From contig JALNYU010000012.1 of the NCBI GenBank assembly GCA_023229645.1, positions 65,852 to 129,851 of the forward strand: a DNA stretch of 64,000 nt, given 5' to 3'. Below are positions 44,282-52,194 of this stretch, piece after piece. Each line of letters opens with the position of its first letter. The stretch's first letter is position 1. Position numbers and translations under genes: made by a program. Below the pieces are notes generated by a model. The model searched no databases. It worked only from the letters and a program-made list of their open reading frames with translations, and was not told where the DNA came from. The DNA is from Nevskia sp. GTDB taxonomy: Bacteria > Pseudomonadota > Gammaproteobacteria > Nevskiales > Nevskiaceae.

Positions 44282-45484
44282 TTATTTGGCGACGGCGCTG
44301 GCGCTGGCCGGCGCGCTATCGGAGGCTTTCATGACGACGATAGTGCCGGCTTTTAGCGCGTCGATTTTCGCGACGATAATCTCATCGCCGGTTTGCAGGC
44401 CCTCACGGACTTCAACCAGACTTTCGTCCTGCGTGTGCAGGCCGAGCGTCACCGTGTGCCGCACCAGTTTTCCGTCTTCAACCACAAGCACATAGGTCAC
44501 GCCGCCATCGCTACGAACGGCCGCGACGGGGATTGCCGGCTCCGGTGCAGTTTTATCGAGCACCAGCTCGCCCTGCGCAAACATGCCGCCGCGCAAGGCA
44601 CCGTCGGTGTTGTCGACCGCTAAATAGAGTTTGATCGAACGCGACCCTTCTTCGGTCGTCGGATTAATGCGCTCAACGCGCCCTTCGAACATCCGATCGC
44701 CATAACCGCTGACGTGGAAATGACCGCGCTGCCCAACTTTCACCGCGGGTACTTCCGAAGCTGGCGCCAGCGCCTCCAATTCCAGCCGGCTTAGGTCGAC
44801 GATCGCCAGCAACGGCGAATCCGGCGAAACTTTCTCACCCGGCTGCGCCATACGCTTGGAAACGATGCCGCTGATCGGTGCCCGCACCACGGCATCATCA
44901 AGCCCGATCTGCGCCAAACGTGCCTGCGCCTCGGCCGCCCGCACGCTCGCGGCCGCCGCTTCATACGTGCTGCTCGCCGAATCAAACGCGTTTTTCGAGA
45001 TGAAATGCTGCTCCAACATCACGCGGTTGTTATCGAGATTGGTTTTCGCGATCGACAAATCGGCGCGTGCTTTCTCCAACGCAGCCGCTTGGCTGTCGTA
45101 CTGCGCCTTAAGATTTTTAATATCGATGTGGGCGAGCAAGTCACCGCGCTTTACGCTCTGGCCTTCGCGCACCGCCATGTCCAAGACTTCGCCGGCTACT
45201 TTCGCCTTGACTGTCGTCTGTACCAACGGCAGTAACGAACCCGATAACGGCAGCGAACGAGAAAGCGCGCGTAATTCCACGCGCGCGACGTCAGCCGACG
45301 CCAATTCCAGCGGACCTGTCGCCTCTTTCGCCGTTTTCTCCGGCGTCGCGGCTGGCTTCTCGCCACCACGATGCATCGCGAACCATAGCCCGCCGAGCAC
45401 GACGACAACCGCAACGGCGATCAATATCCACCGTGACGAACGCGACGACCCACCCGATGCACCCACCTGCTGCATTGCACTCAT
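44282..45484 (-). CDS. RND efflux membrane fusion protein (HlyD/AcrA family)
   Basis: Periplasmic adaptor of 400 residues anchored by an N-terminal TM helix (WILIAVAVVVVLGGLWFAM), with lipoyl/barrel-sandwich halves (TVKAKVAGEVLDMAVREGQ and APISGIVSKRMAQPGEKV), an alpha hairpin between them, and beta-barrel and membrane-proximal domains. It begins at ATG 45484; a longer frame to 45505 is possible. It lies 55 bp upstream of the permease gene and forms its pump. Confidence 0.92.
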   Translation of the reverse strand: MSAMQQVGASGGSSRSSRWILIAVAVVVVLGGLWFAMHRGGEKPAATPEKTAKEATGPLELASADVARVELRALSRSLPLSGSLLPLVQTTVKAKVAGEVLDMAVREGQSVKRGDLLAHIDIKNLKAQYDSQAAALEKARADLSIAKTNLDNNRVMLEQHFISKNAFDSASSTYEAAAASVRAAEAQARLAQIGLDDAVVRAPISGIVSKRMAQPGEKVSPDSPLLAIVDLSRLELEALAPASEVPAVKVGQRGHFHVSGYGDRMFEGRVERINPTTEEGSRSIKLYLAVDNTDGALRGGMFAQGELVLDKTAPEPAIPVAAVRSDGGVTYVLVVEDGKLVRHTVTLGLHTQDESLVEVREGLQTGDEIIVAKIDALKAGTIVVMKASDSAPASASAVAK

Positions 45485-45675
45485 TGTTCCGATCCCCCAG
45501 CGCACCTAACGGCACACGGTATAAAAAGTCGTTGGCATCTGCCTATTGGATGCGACGCCGATGACATTTGGATGCAAGCCGACGCCGCGGGGTTTAGGCC
45601 GGCGGCCAGCCGGAGCCGAGCTGTGCGAAATTGAGGTTTGCGTCAGGCCGCAGCAAAGGCGGCGCAGGACAATTT

Positions 45676-46803
45676 TTAGAGGCTGAGCACGAGGTTATCG
45701 CGATGAATCAGTTCCGGCTCGCCGGGATAGCCAAGCCGCGTCGTGATCTCGGCGCTGGGCGCACCGACGATGCGCGCCGCTTCCTGCGCGTCGTAATTAA
45801 CCAAGCCGCGCGCGATTTCGCGGCCATCGCCATCGAGGCACAGCACGAGATCACCGCGGACGAAATCGCCGCTGATCTGCTTAACGCCGACCGGCAACAA
45901 ACTGCGGCCCTGCTCGCGTAGAACTTTCACCGCACCGTCATCCAGCGTTAGCCGACCGCGCAGCTGCAACTGGCCGGCGATCCAGCGCTTGCGCGATGCC
46001 ATAACCGTTTGCGCCGGCTTCAACAGCGTGCCGATGCGCTCGCCGCGCGCGATTTTTAGCAGCGCGTCTGGCGTCCGGCCGTGCGCAATCACCGTCGCCG
46101 CGCCGGAGCGCGCCGCCCAATGCGCAGCAGTGAGTTTGGTGCGCATGCCGCCGCGCCCGAGTTCGCCCTTGGCTTCGCTGGCCATGCCGCCGAGATTGGG
46201 ATCGGATAATTCAGCCTCCGAAACCAGCTGCGCATTCGGATTGCTGCGCGGGTCGGCGTCGAATAGGCCTTGCTGGTCGGTCAGAATGACTAACAAATCG
46301 GCTTCGACCAAGTTAACCGTCAGCGCGCCGAGCGTATCGTTGTCACCGAGGCGGATTTCGTCGGTAGCAACGGTGTCGTTCTCATTGACGACCGGCACCA
46401 CGCCGAGTTCGAGCAAAGTCTTTAGCGTGCCGCGAGCATTCAAATAACGGCCGCGATCAGAAACGTCATCGTGCGTCAGCAGAATTTGCGCCGCGCGCAG
46501 CCCGTGCGTTTCAAACGCTGTTTCATAGGCGCGAACCAAGCCCATTTGGCCGACCGCCGCCGCCGCCTGCAGGCCGTGCAAATTTGCCGGCCGCTTGCTC
46601 AGACCCAGACGCGCCATGCCTTCGGCAACCGCGCCAGACGATACCAAGACAATCTGCCGACCTTCAGCGCGTAATGCGGCAATCTGCGCGCACCAGTCGG
46701 CGATTGCAGTGCGGTCCAGCCCCTGACCACGCGCGGTCACCAAGGAGCTACCCACCTTGATTACCCAGCGGCGACTAGTCGGCAATTGCTCCCGGTTCTT
46801 CAT
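45676..46803 (-). CDS. proB: glutamate 5-kinase ProB
   Basis: First enzyme of proline synthesis (ATP + L-glutamate to gamma-glutamyl phosphate). The 375 residues comprise an amino-acid kinase domain (WVIKVGSSLVT, VLVSSGAVAEGM, NENDTVATDEIRLGDNDTL, GGMRTKLTAA) and a C-terminal PUA domain from about residue 275. The ATG at 46803 is preferred because the frame upstream lies inside cgtA; the two genes overlap by 29 bp. The obg-proB order is common in proteobacteria. Confidence 0.95.
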   Translation of the reverse strand: MKNREQLPTSRRWVIKVGSSLVTARGQGLDRTAIADWCAQIAALRAEGRQIVLVSSGAVAEGMARLGLSKRPANLHGLQAAAAVGQMGLVRAYETAFETHGLRAAQILLTHDDVSDRGRYLNARGTLKTLLELGVVPVVNENDTVATDEIRLGDNDTLGALTVNLVEADLLVILTDQQGLFDADPRSNPNAQLVSEAELSDPNLGGMASEAKGELGRGGMRTKLTAAHWAARSGAATVIAHGRTPDALLKIARGERIGTLLKPAQTVMASRKRWIAGQLQLRGRLTLDDGAVKVLREQGRSLLPVGVKQISGDFVRGDLVLCLDGDGREIARGLVNYDAQEAARIVGAPSAEITTRLGYPGEPELIHRDNLVLSL

Positions 46804-47917
46804 CTGCATCGTCGTCGGCTTGCTCTGCATGTTCATCGTTGCGTTGTTCTCGGTCCGGTGCCGTATCGGGAAATTCTTGCGGCGTTTCCTCGACCGCTTC
46901 CCGCGGCGGCGCGTGCGCCTCAACCCACTCCATCGCATCGCTGCACAGTGCATCCAGACCGATATGGCCGACGGCTGAAATGCGGTAGCTGCGCCCCTGC
47001 CAACCGAGCTGGGCCAATGCGTCGTCGCAAAGCGCATCGGCTTCGTCGCGCGGCATTAAATCCAATTTGTTGAAAACCAGCCACTGCTCACGACCGGCCA
47101 GCTCTTCACTAAATGCCGTAAGTTCAGCGTTAATCGTGTTGATGTGCTCAACGATATCGCCGCCGTCCGGCGGCAGAATATCAACCATATGCAGCAACAA
47201 ACGCGTGCGCTGCAAATGTTTCAGGAAGCGAATGCCGAGCCCCGCGCCGTCTGCCGCGCCTTCGATCAAACCGGGCACATCCACCATAACGAAGCTACGG
47301 CTTAGGCCGAGCGAAACCACGCCCGGCTGCGGGTACAAGGTTGTAAACGGGTAATCAGCGATCTTCGGCCGCGCCGCCGAAACCGCGCTCAGCAGCGTCG
47401 ATTTTCCCGCGTTCGGCATGCCGAGCAGGCCAACATCGGCCAGCAAGCTCAATTCCAGCCGCAGGTCGCGCTGCTCGCCCGGCGAACCGGGCGAAGCACG
47501 CCGCGGCGCACGGTTGGTGCTGCTCTTAAAGCGCGTATTGCCGAGGCCGTGAAAGCCACCCGCCGCAAGTTTGATCCGCTGGCCAGAGCGTGTCAGCTCG
47601 CCGATCAACTCCTCGGTATCGAGATCAAAAACCTGCGTGCCCAGCGGCATCGCTACTTCGATATCGCCGCCGCCGCCGCCGCGGCAATTGGAGCCGGTGC
47701 CGTTCTCGCCGCGATGGGCGCGAAAAACACGGTTAAAGCGGAAATCGGCCAGCGAGTTGAGGTTAACGTCGGCGACGGCATAAACCGATCCGCCATCGCC
47801 ACCGTCACCGCCATCCGGGCCACCGAACGGAATCGCCCGCTCGCGGCGGAAGCTGACGCAGCCGTTGCCGCCGTCTCCGGCTTCAACGCGTATGGTGGCT
47901 TCATCGACGAACTTCAT
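46775..47917 (-). CDS. cgtA: GTPase CgtA/ObgE
   Basis: Ribosome-associated GTPase of 380 residues involved in 50S maturation. It has an N-terminal Gly-rich Obg fold (EAGDGGNGCVSFRRE, NCRGGGGGD), then a G domain with G1 GMPNAGKST, switch region YPFTTLYPQPGVV, G3 DVPGLIEGA and G4 NKLD. The C-terminus is acidic (EQRNDEHAEQADDDADEEPG). It belongs to the rplU-rpmA-cgtA cluster and overlaps proB at its 3' end. Confidence 0.97.
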   Translation of the reverse strand: MKFVDEATIRVEAGDGGNGCVSFRRERAIPFGGPDGGDGGDGGSVYAVADVNLNSLADFRFNRVFRAHRGENGTGSNCRGGGGGDIEVAMPLGTQVFDLDTEELIGELTRSGQRIKLAAGGFHGLGNTRFKSSTNRAPRRASPGSPGEQRDLRLELSLLADVGLLGMPNAGKSTLLSAVSAARPKIADYPFTTLYPQPGVVSLGLSRSFVMVDVPGLIEGAADGAGLGIRFLKHLQRTRLLLHMVDILPPDGGDIVEHINTINAELTAFSEELAGREQWLVFNKLDLMPRDEADALCDDALAQLGWQGRSYRISAVGHIGLDALCSDAMEWVEAHAPPREAVEETPQEFPDTAPDREQRNDEHAEQADDDADEEPGAIAD

Positions 47918-47944
47918 GTTTTAAGTCAATCCTGACAGACAAAA

Positions 47945-47971
47945 ATAAGGCCCCGTCCGGCGGGGCCTTAT
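47945..47971 (-). terminator. terminator between rpmA and cgtA
   Basis: Perfect 11-bp palindromic stem ATAAGGCCCCG with a 5-nt loop, followed on the minus strand by TTTTTG. It lies just behind rpmA, so part of the transcription of cgtA depends on read-through or on a further promoter. Confidence 0.85.
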
Positions 47972-47988
47972 CGTACCGCTACAGCGTA

Positions 47989-48246
47989 TTAGGCCGTAAC
48001 GATATTGATGAACGTACGGCCTTTCGGGCCCTTCGTCCGGAATTCAACGTAGCCGTCCGCCTTCGCGAACAACGTGTGGTCGGTACCGATGCCAACGTTA
48101 ACGCCCGGGTGATACTGGGTGCCACGCTGACGAACGATGATGTTGCCGGCCAGTACCGCTTCGCCGCCAAAACGCTTGACGCCGAGCCGCTTGGATTGCG
48201 AGTCGCGACCGTTGCGGGTTGATCCGCCTGCCTTCTTATGTGCCAT
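47989..48246 (-). CDS. rpmA: 50S ribosomal protein L27
   Basis: L27 lies near the peptidyl-transferase centre. The 85 residues begin MAHKKAGGSTRNGRDSQSKR and match the family from end to end. It is 30 bp downstream of rplU. Confidence 0.98.
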   Translation of the reverse strand: MAHKKAGGSTRNGRDSQSKRLGVKRFGGEAVLAGNIIVRQRGTQYHPGVNVGIGTDHTLFAKADGYVEFRTKGPKGRTFINIVTA

Positions 48247-48276
48247 TGCTGTACTCCTGCTGGGAGAGCGTCGCCG

Positions 48277-48591
48277 TTAGGCGCCGACAATCTCGATGAT
48301 CTTGAGGGCCGTAAAGTTCTGACGGTGACCCTGTTCTTTGTGGTAGTGCTTACGGCGGCGGTGCTTGATGATGCGGATCTTGTCGCCGCGGCCGTGGGCC
48401 ACGACTTCCGCTTTCACGACGGCGCCAGCAACGGTCGGCGCACCGACCTTAACGGTTTCGCCATCGGCGACCATCAGCACTTCGCTAAAGCTGATCGAAT
48501 CGCCAACGGCGGCTTCGATCGTTTCCACTTTCAGGGACTCGCCCGGTTCAACCCGGTACTGCTTACCACCAGTTTTGATGACTGCGTACAT
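48277..48591 (-). CDS. rplU: 50S ribosomal protein L21
   Basis: L21 binds 23S rRNA. The 104 residues begin MYAVIKTGGKQYRVEPGE and end with the basic KIRIIKHRRRKHYHKEQGHR motif. First gene of rplU-rpmA. Confidence 0.98.
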   Translation of the reverse strand: MYAVIKTGGKQYRVEPGESLKVETIEAAVGDSISFSEVLMVADGETVKVGAPTVAGAVVKAEVVAHGRGDKIRIIKHRRRKHYHKEQGHRQNFTALKIIEIVGA

Positions 48592-48688
48592 GACCGCTCC
48601 AAAAAATAGTGCAACTATCTAGTCGTTTTTGTAAGGCCCTAAGCTGACACTGGCTGCGTAAAACGCAAAGGGCCCCGGTGAATTGATA

Positions 48689-48718
48689 ATTTTACGATTA
48701 TTCAGTCAGCGAGGTCAA
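48689..48718 (-). promoter_or_regulatory. promoter of rplU-rpmA
   Basis: On the minus strand TTGACC (48713-48718) and TAAAAT (48689-48694) are spaced by 18 bp, about 100 bp before the rplU ATG. No other convincing pair was seen in the 166-bp gap. Confidence 0.55.
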
Positions 48719-48757
48719 TTCCGAGCTTTTGCCCCCATTAGCCTAACCGGGCCGAAT

Positions 48758-49459
48758 TCAAAGCAGTTTGGGCGGAAGATCCAAACTTTCGGCCAAACGG
48801 CGGCTGAATGCCTGCGTAACTTGCGGGTCTTTTGAAAAGACGGCGACGGTGCCGCCACCGGGAGCGGAGCTGAGGCGGCCGGACCAGCCGTCGAAGCTCA
48901 ACTCGGCATCGGGAACCGCGCGCGGCATTAGGAATGCGACCACCCGCTGCGCCTTAGCTTCAAACACCACGTGCGCCGCAACCTGCCCGTGCATCACACA
49001 GAGTCCGGCGCGCAGCACCGGCGGCAAGTCCGCTGTTGTCTTCGCGCCGAGTTCGCCCAGCGCACGCTGAAAATTTGTTGGCGCATCAGGATCAGGGCGC
49101 AATTCCTGCTGCGGATCATCAATCAGGTGTTCGACCATCGCCTGATCCCAGTTTTTAAAGTTGCGATTCTGCTCGCTGATCCACAGCTTGGTCATCGCGA
49201 CGCTGACCACCAACACTGACGCCGCCACCCCCCAGCGCTGTACCAATCGGCGCCGACGTATCCGCCGCGCAAGAATCACCCGCTGTAATAAGGCCTCAGG
49301 CAGCGGACGGCGAATCGCAGCGTGCAAAGCGGTATTTAGGCGTTCCACCCGGCGTAATTCAGCCGCGCACTCTCGGCAGTTCGCGAAATGAGCGTGATGC
49401 TCGGCGGTCAGGGCGCGGGCATCGACCAAAATCTGTGCGCGAATGTCTTCACAGGTCAT
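48758..49459 (-). CDS. zinc-type anti-sigma factor (DUF3379-like)
   Basis: A 233-residue membrane protein. The cytoplasmic N-terminus carries the ZAS motif H24-x3-C28-x2-C31 (HFANCREC), followed by a single TM helix (about residues 76-93) and a periplasmic domain of the DUF3379 type ending in PPKLL. It overlaps the ECF sigma gene by 4 bp, the arrangement of a cognate sigma/anti-sigma pair, and should hold the sigma factor inactive until an envelope signal is sensed. Confidence 0.85.
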   Translation of the reverse strand: MTCEDIRAQILVDARALTAEHHAHFANCRECAAELRRVERLNTALHAAIRRPLPEALLQRVILARRIRRRRLVQRWGVAASVLVVSVAMTKLWISEQNRNFKNWDQAMVEHLIDDPQQELRPDPDAPTNFQRALGELGAKTTADLPPVLRAGLCVMHGQVAAHVVFEAKAQRVVAFLMPRAVPDAELSFDGWSGRLSSAPGGGTVAVFSKDPQVTQAFSRRLAESLDLPPKLL

Positions 49460-49980
49460 GGCTGTCTCCCGCGCAGTGGGATGATGTCGGCACGTGCGCG
49501 TTCGGGCTCGGACACTTCGAGCAACGCGCGTCGCGCCCTAAGCAGGCGATTGGCGACAGCGGCCTCGGTGGTCTGCAGCACATCCGCGATCTCCTTCGTG
49601 GTATAGCCAAATAACAATTGCAGAACCAATACTTCCCTATAATTTTCCGGCAGCGCCGCTAAACGCTGTTCGATGTCGATCGACTCATCCAGCGAAACAA
49701 CACCATCCTGCGCATCTTCTAAAGTCGCTTCCAGATCATCGAAGCTGACGATGATCCGGGTCGGTTTGCGGCGAAAATGCTCGCGCCGCAACGTCGTCAG
49801 CAACCACGCTTTCGCAACTGATAAGTCTCGCAAGGCGCGGAAGCCGCGCCAGCCGCGCAGCAAGGTTTCCTGAACCAGATCTTCGGCGCCGCTTTCATCT
49901 CGGCATAGCCAATAGGCGTAGCGATACAAATCATTGCCATACGCTTGGACCAATCCTTCAAAATTGGCTTCCTGGCTCAC
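49456..49980 (-). CDS. ECF-type RNA polymerase sigma factor
   Basis: Group 4 sigma factor of 174 residues. Region 2 is LYRYAYWLCRDESGAEDLVQ and region 4 is LPENYREVLVLQLLFGYTTK followed by EIADVLQTTEAAVANRLLRA; no extra domains are present. It precedes its anti-sigma gene and lies 226 bp behind bufC on the same strand. The bufferin operon is therefore a candidate target, though the sequence does not show the promoter. Confidence 0.92.
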   Translation of the reverse strand: MSQEANFEGLVQAYGNDLYRYAYWLCRDESGAEDLVQETLLRGWRGFRALRDLSVAKAWLLTTLRREHFRRKPTRIIVSFDDLEATLEDAQDGVVSLDESIDIEQRLAALPENYREVLVLQLLFGYTTKEIADVLQTTEAAVANRLLRARRALLEVSEPERARADIIPLRGRQP

Positions 49981-50206
49981 GCTAGGACCTCACGGCGCGC
50001 ACAAATATTCCGCCCTGCCCCGTGGCACCAACGCATCCGTTGGAATACTCCGGCACCGTTCATTCGCAACATATCCGCCACGCCATTCACACCGTTACCT
50101 CCTTTCGCCCGGGACACCGAACTCGGCGCAGCCCCGTTCAAGCAGACCCTCGTGGTCTCGAAAATCTCTCGCCAGGGGTCCGTGGCACGCCGCAGGTGCG
50201 TCAAGA

Positions 50207-50971
50207 TCACCATTCAACAATGCGCAGCGCACCAACGCTGAACAGCCTCTCTAGCAAAGTCAACAACTTGAAATCTGATTCCAACGCCAAGCCCGCCGTC
50301 GTCGCCGCCGTTAACTCACCGGAGCGGCAAATCTCAGACCACCACGCCCAGTCCGCTGCGCCCAGCGGCAGTATCGATACCCCCGCGTCTTCATCGGCCA
50401 CGATCAGGCAGCGCTCGTCGTGATGCAGTGGCCGCGACGCGCCACCATCGAGTAGATACGCCCGCCAAGCGCGCACCGGCACTGGCGATATAAATTCGGC
50501 GCAATGACCCGCAGCACTTAAACGCAGACGCTGCCAGTTCTCGGCCGGAATCTGCGCGGCCTCCGCCAATGTCGAGGCCGGTTTGCGTGGGCGCCGCGGC
50601 AGTTGGTCGAGCACCCATTCGTAGCGCGCTAATTCATGCGCGACTTCACGCGACTCGCCGAACACGGTCGCTGCAACAGCATCCGCAAACGCAGCGCCGT
50701 ATTCAGCCAAATCTCCGGCTGTCGGTGGATGGGTCTGCAAGCAAGCCAATACCGCCTTGGCAAAGGCGCGTTCACCGATCAACGCACGTGTCGCCGGGTA
50801 AGAAATAGCAAGTGCGTTCCGCGTATTCGCGCGCACGCTATTGACGTAAACCGCGAAGCCGGCCGCCGGCGTTCGAATGCCAGCCGCCCAGTGCTCGACC
50901 GCAGTTGCGCTATCGGGATGCAATAACGCTGTAGCCCACGCCGCTTGTAGTTGCCGAAGGCCCGTCGTCAT
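50207..50971 (-). CDS. bufC: bufferin maturation partner BufC (DUF2063)
   Basis: A 254-residue protein with an N-terminal DUF2063 domain (LRQLQAAWATALLHP, FAVYVNSVRANTRNALAISY, LIGERAFAKAV, PPTAGDLAEYGAAF). Proteins of this family are RiPP-recognition partners of MNIO enzymes and hand the precursor peptide to them. Its start overlaps the bufB stop by 4 bp. Confidence 0.88.
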   Translation of the reverse strand: MTTGLRQLQAAWATALLHPDSATAVEHWAAGIRTPAAGFAVYVNSVRANTRNALAISYPATRALIGERAFAKAVLACLQTHPPTAGDLAEYGAAFADAVAATVFGESREVAHELARYEWVLDQLPRRPRKPASTLAEAAQIPAENWQRLRLSAAGHCAEFISPVPVRAWRAYLLDGGASRPLHHDERCLIVADEDAGVSILPLGAADWAWWSEICRSGELTAATTAGLALESDFKLLTLLERLFSVGALRIVEW

Positions 50972-51828
50972 GCGGCATTCGCATACGCGAGTAGCACCGC
51001 CTGCGCGCGCTGTGCTTCATCAACCAATGTCGCCAAGGGCGGCAAGTCTTGATCCCACTCGATGATTGTCGGCGCCGCCCCCAGTGTCGCTACCGCTTGC
51101 GCGTATAGCGCCCACACCGGTTCCGGCACTGGCGTCGCGTGGGTATCGATCCAGGCGCCGCCAACCTCGCTCGGCCCGGCCAGATGATATTCCGCAACCG
51201 CGTGCGCTGGAACACCGTTCAGAAACCGCTGCGGCGCGACGCCGAAGTTCAACGCATTAACATGTAGATTATTCAAATCGACGAGCAGCTTGCAGCCAGT
51301 CCGACGCACCACCTGCGACAGGAACTCAGCCTCGTCCATTTCGTCATATTCGTATTGGAGATAGGCAGAAATATTTTCGACAGCTATCGGACGCCGTAGC
51401 GCGGTTTGGGCAGCATCGACATTCGCGGCGACGATGCCGAGTGTTTCCCTCGTCAACGGCAGCGGCAGGAGATCCGGCAGTGTAATGTTCTCAGCCCGAT
51501 TCCAGCAAAGATGCTCGGACACCATAACCGGCTGGTAGCGGTCAACAACAGCGACCAGCCTCCGTAAATGCTCAGCATCAAGCCCGTCTGCGGAGCCTAA
51601 GGAAAGACCGACGCCGTGCAAGGACAACCAATACTGGTCGCGCAATGCATCAAGTCGTCGCGCGATTGCTGGTGCCAGCGAAAATAGATTTTCAGAATGA
51701 ATTTCCAATCCATAAATGGAAGGTTTTGTAGTTTCAATATCGACAAGATGTGGAAACCGAAGTCCGATTCCGGCTTGCGCCGGAATCGGATGTTTAAAAT
51801 CGCCGTAAGCCGCGCGATCTCGCAACAC
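50968..51828 (-). CDS. bufB: multinuclear iron oxidase BufB (MNIO, DUF692)
   Basis: TIM-barrel iron enzyme of 286 residues that modifies cysteines of the neighbouring precursor. It has the family patterns GIGLRFPHL, EIHSENL, LHGVGLSLGS, SEHLCW, NISAY, LVDLNNLHVNALNFG, and late IIEWDQDLPPL; His, Asp and Glu residues in them are the expected iron ligands. The frame opens with GTG (51826-51828) directly after the bufA stop and has no ATG, so the GTG or the next codon TTG must start it. It lies between bufA and bufC. Confidence 0.9.
   Translation of the reverse strand: MLRDRAAYGDFKHPIPAQAGIGLRFPHLVDIETTKPSIYGLEIHSENLFSLAPAIARRLDALRDQYWLSLHGVGLSLGSADGLDAEHLRRLVAVVDRYQPVMVSEHLCWNRAENITLPDLLPLPLTRETLGIVAANVDAAQTALRRPIAVENISAYLQYEYDEMDEAEFLSQVVRRTGCKLLVDLNNLHVNALNFGVAPQRFLNGVPAHAVAEYHLAGPSEVGGAWIDTHATPVPEPVWALYAQAVATLGAAPTIIEWDQDLPPLATLVDEAQRAQAVLLAYANAA
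51763..51790. repeat. 12-bp perfect palindrome inside bufB
   Basis: TCCGATTCCGGC and its exact complement with a 4-nt spacer, within the codons for HPIPAQAGIG of BufB. The encoded residues fit the normal family N-terminus, so the palindrome is probably constrained by the protein, although it could fold in mRNA near the start. Confidence 0.5.
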
Positions 51829-52098
51829 TTAGGCCTTCTTTTCGACGACTTTGCCGCCTGCGATCTTGGCGCAAGTGCCAGCCGGAACGTAAACCCAATC
51901 TTCAGCCGAATTATCAGCCGTCGACTGGCCAGCACAGGAATGCTTGCCAGTGCCGCAATCGTTCTTGCCAGCCTTTGCAACGCCTGCACACTTCTCAAAG
52001 CCAGCCTTGTCGGCATGGGCCGGAGCTGACAAACCCGCAACGGCTAATAGCGACAATGCAACCGCGGTGCCGTGAACGAGTTTACGTGCGTGTTCCAT
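51829..52098 (-). CDS. bufA: bufferin precursor peptide BufA (DUF2282)
   Basis: An 89-residue precursor: a Sec-type signal peptide to about residue 29 (AVAGLSAPAHA), then a core with four cysteines C37, C48, C55 and C76 (EKCAGVAKAGKNDCGTGKHS, AGTCAKI), the DUF2282/bufferin-1 pattern. Family knowledge: such peptides are modified by the MNIO enzyme, exported to the periplasm and bind copper. The ATG at 52098 is chosen by the signal peptide; the longer open frame has no ribosome site. First gene of bufABC. Confidence 0.92.
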   Translation of the reverse strand: MEHARKLVHGTAVALSLLAVAGLSAPAHADKAGFEKCAGVAKAGKNDCGTGKHSCAGQSTADNSAEDWVYVPAGTCAKIAGGKVVEKKA

Positions 52099-52194
52099 GA
52101 GTCTTGTCTCCAGTTCTAGATGGGATGGTCGGCAACAATACCGACACTCCAATAGACCTGTTACCTCAACACGTTCTCTCGCGCATCCCGATCA

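Noticed and set aside
51763..51790. Perfect 12-bp palindrome as an inserted mobile repeat in bufB
   Set aside because: The encoded residues PAQAGIGL fit the normal start of the enzyme family, so there is no sign of an insertion.
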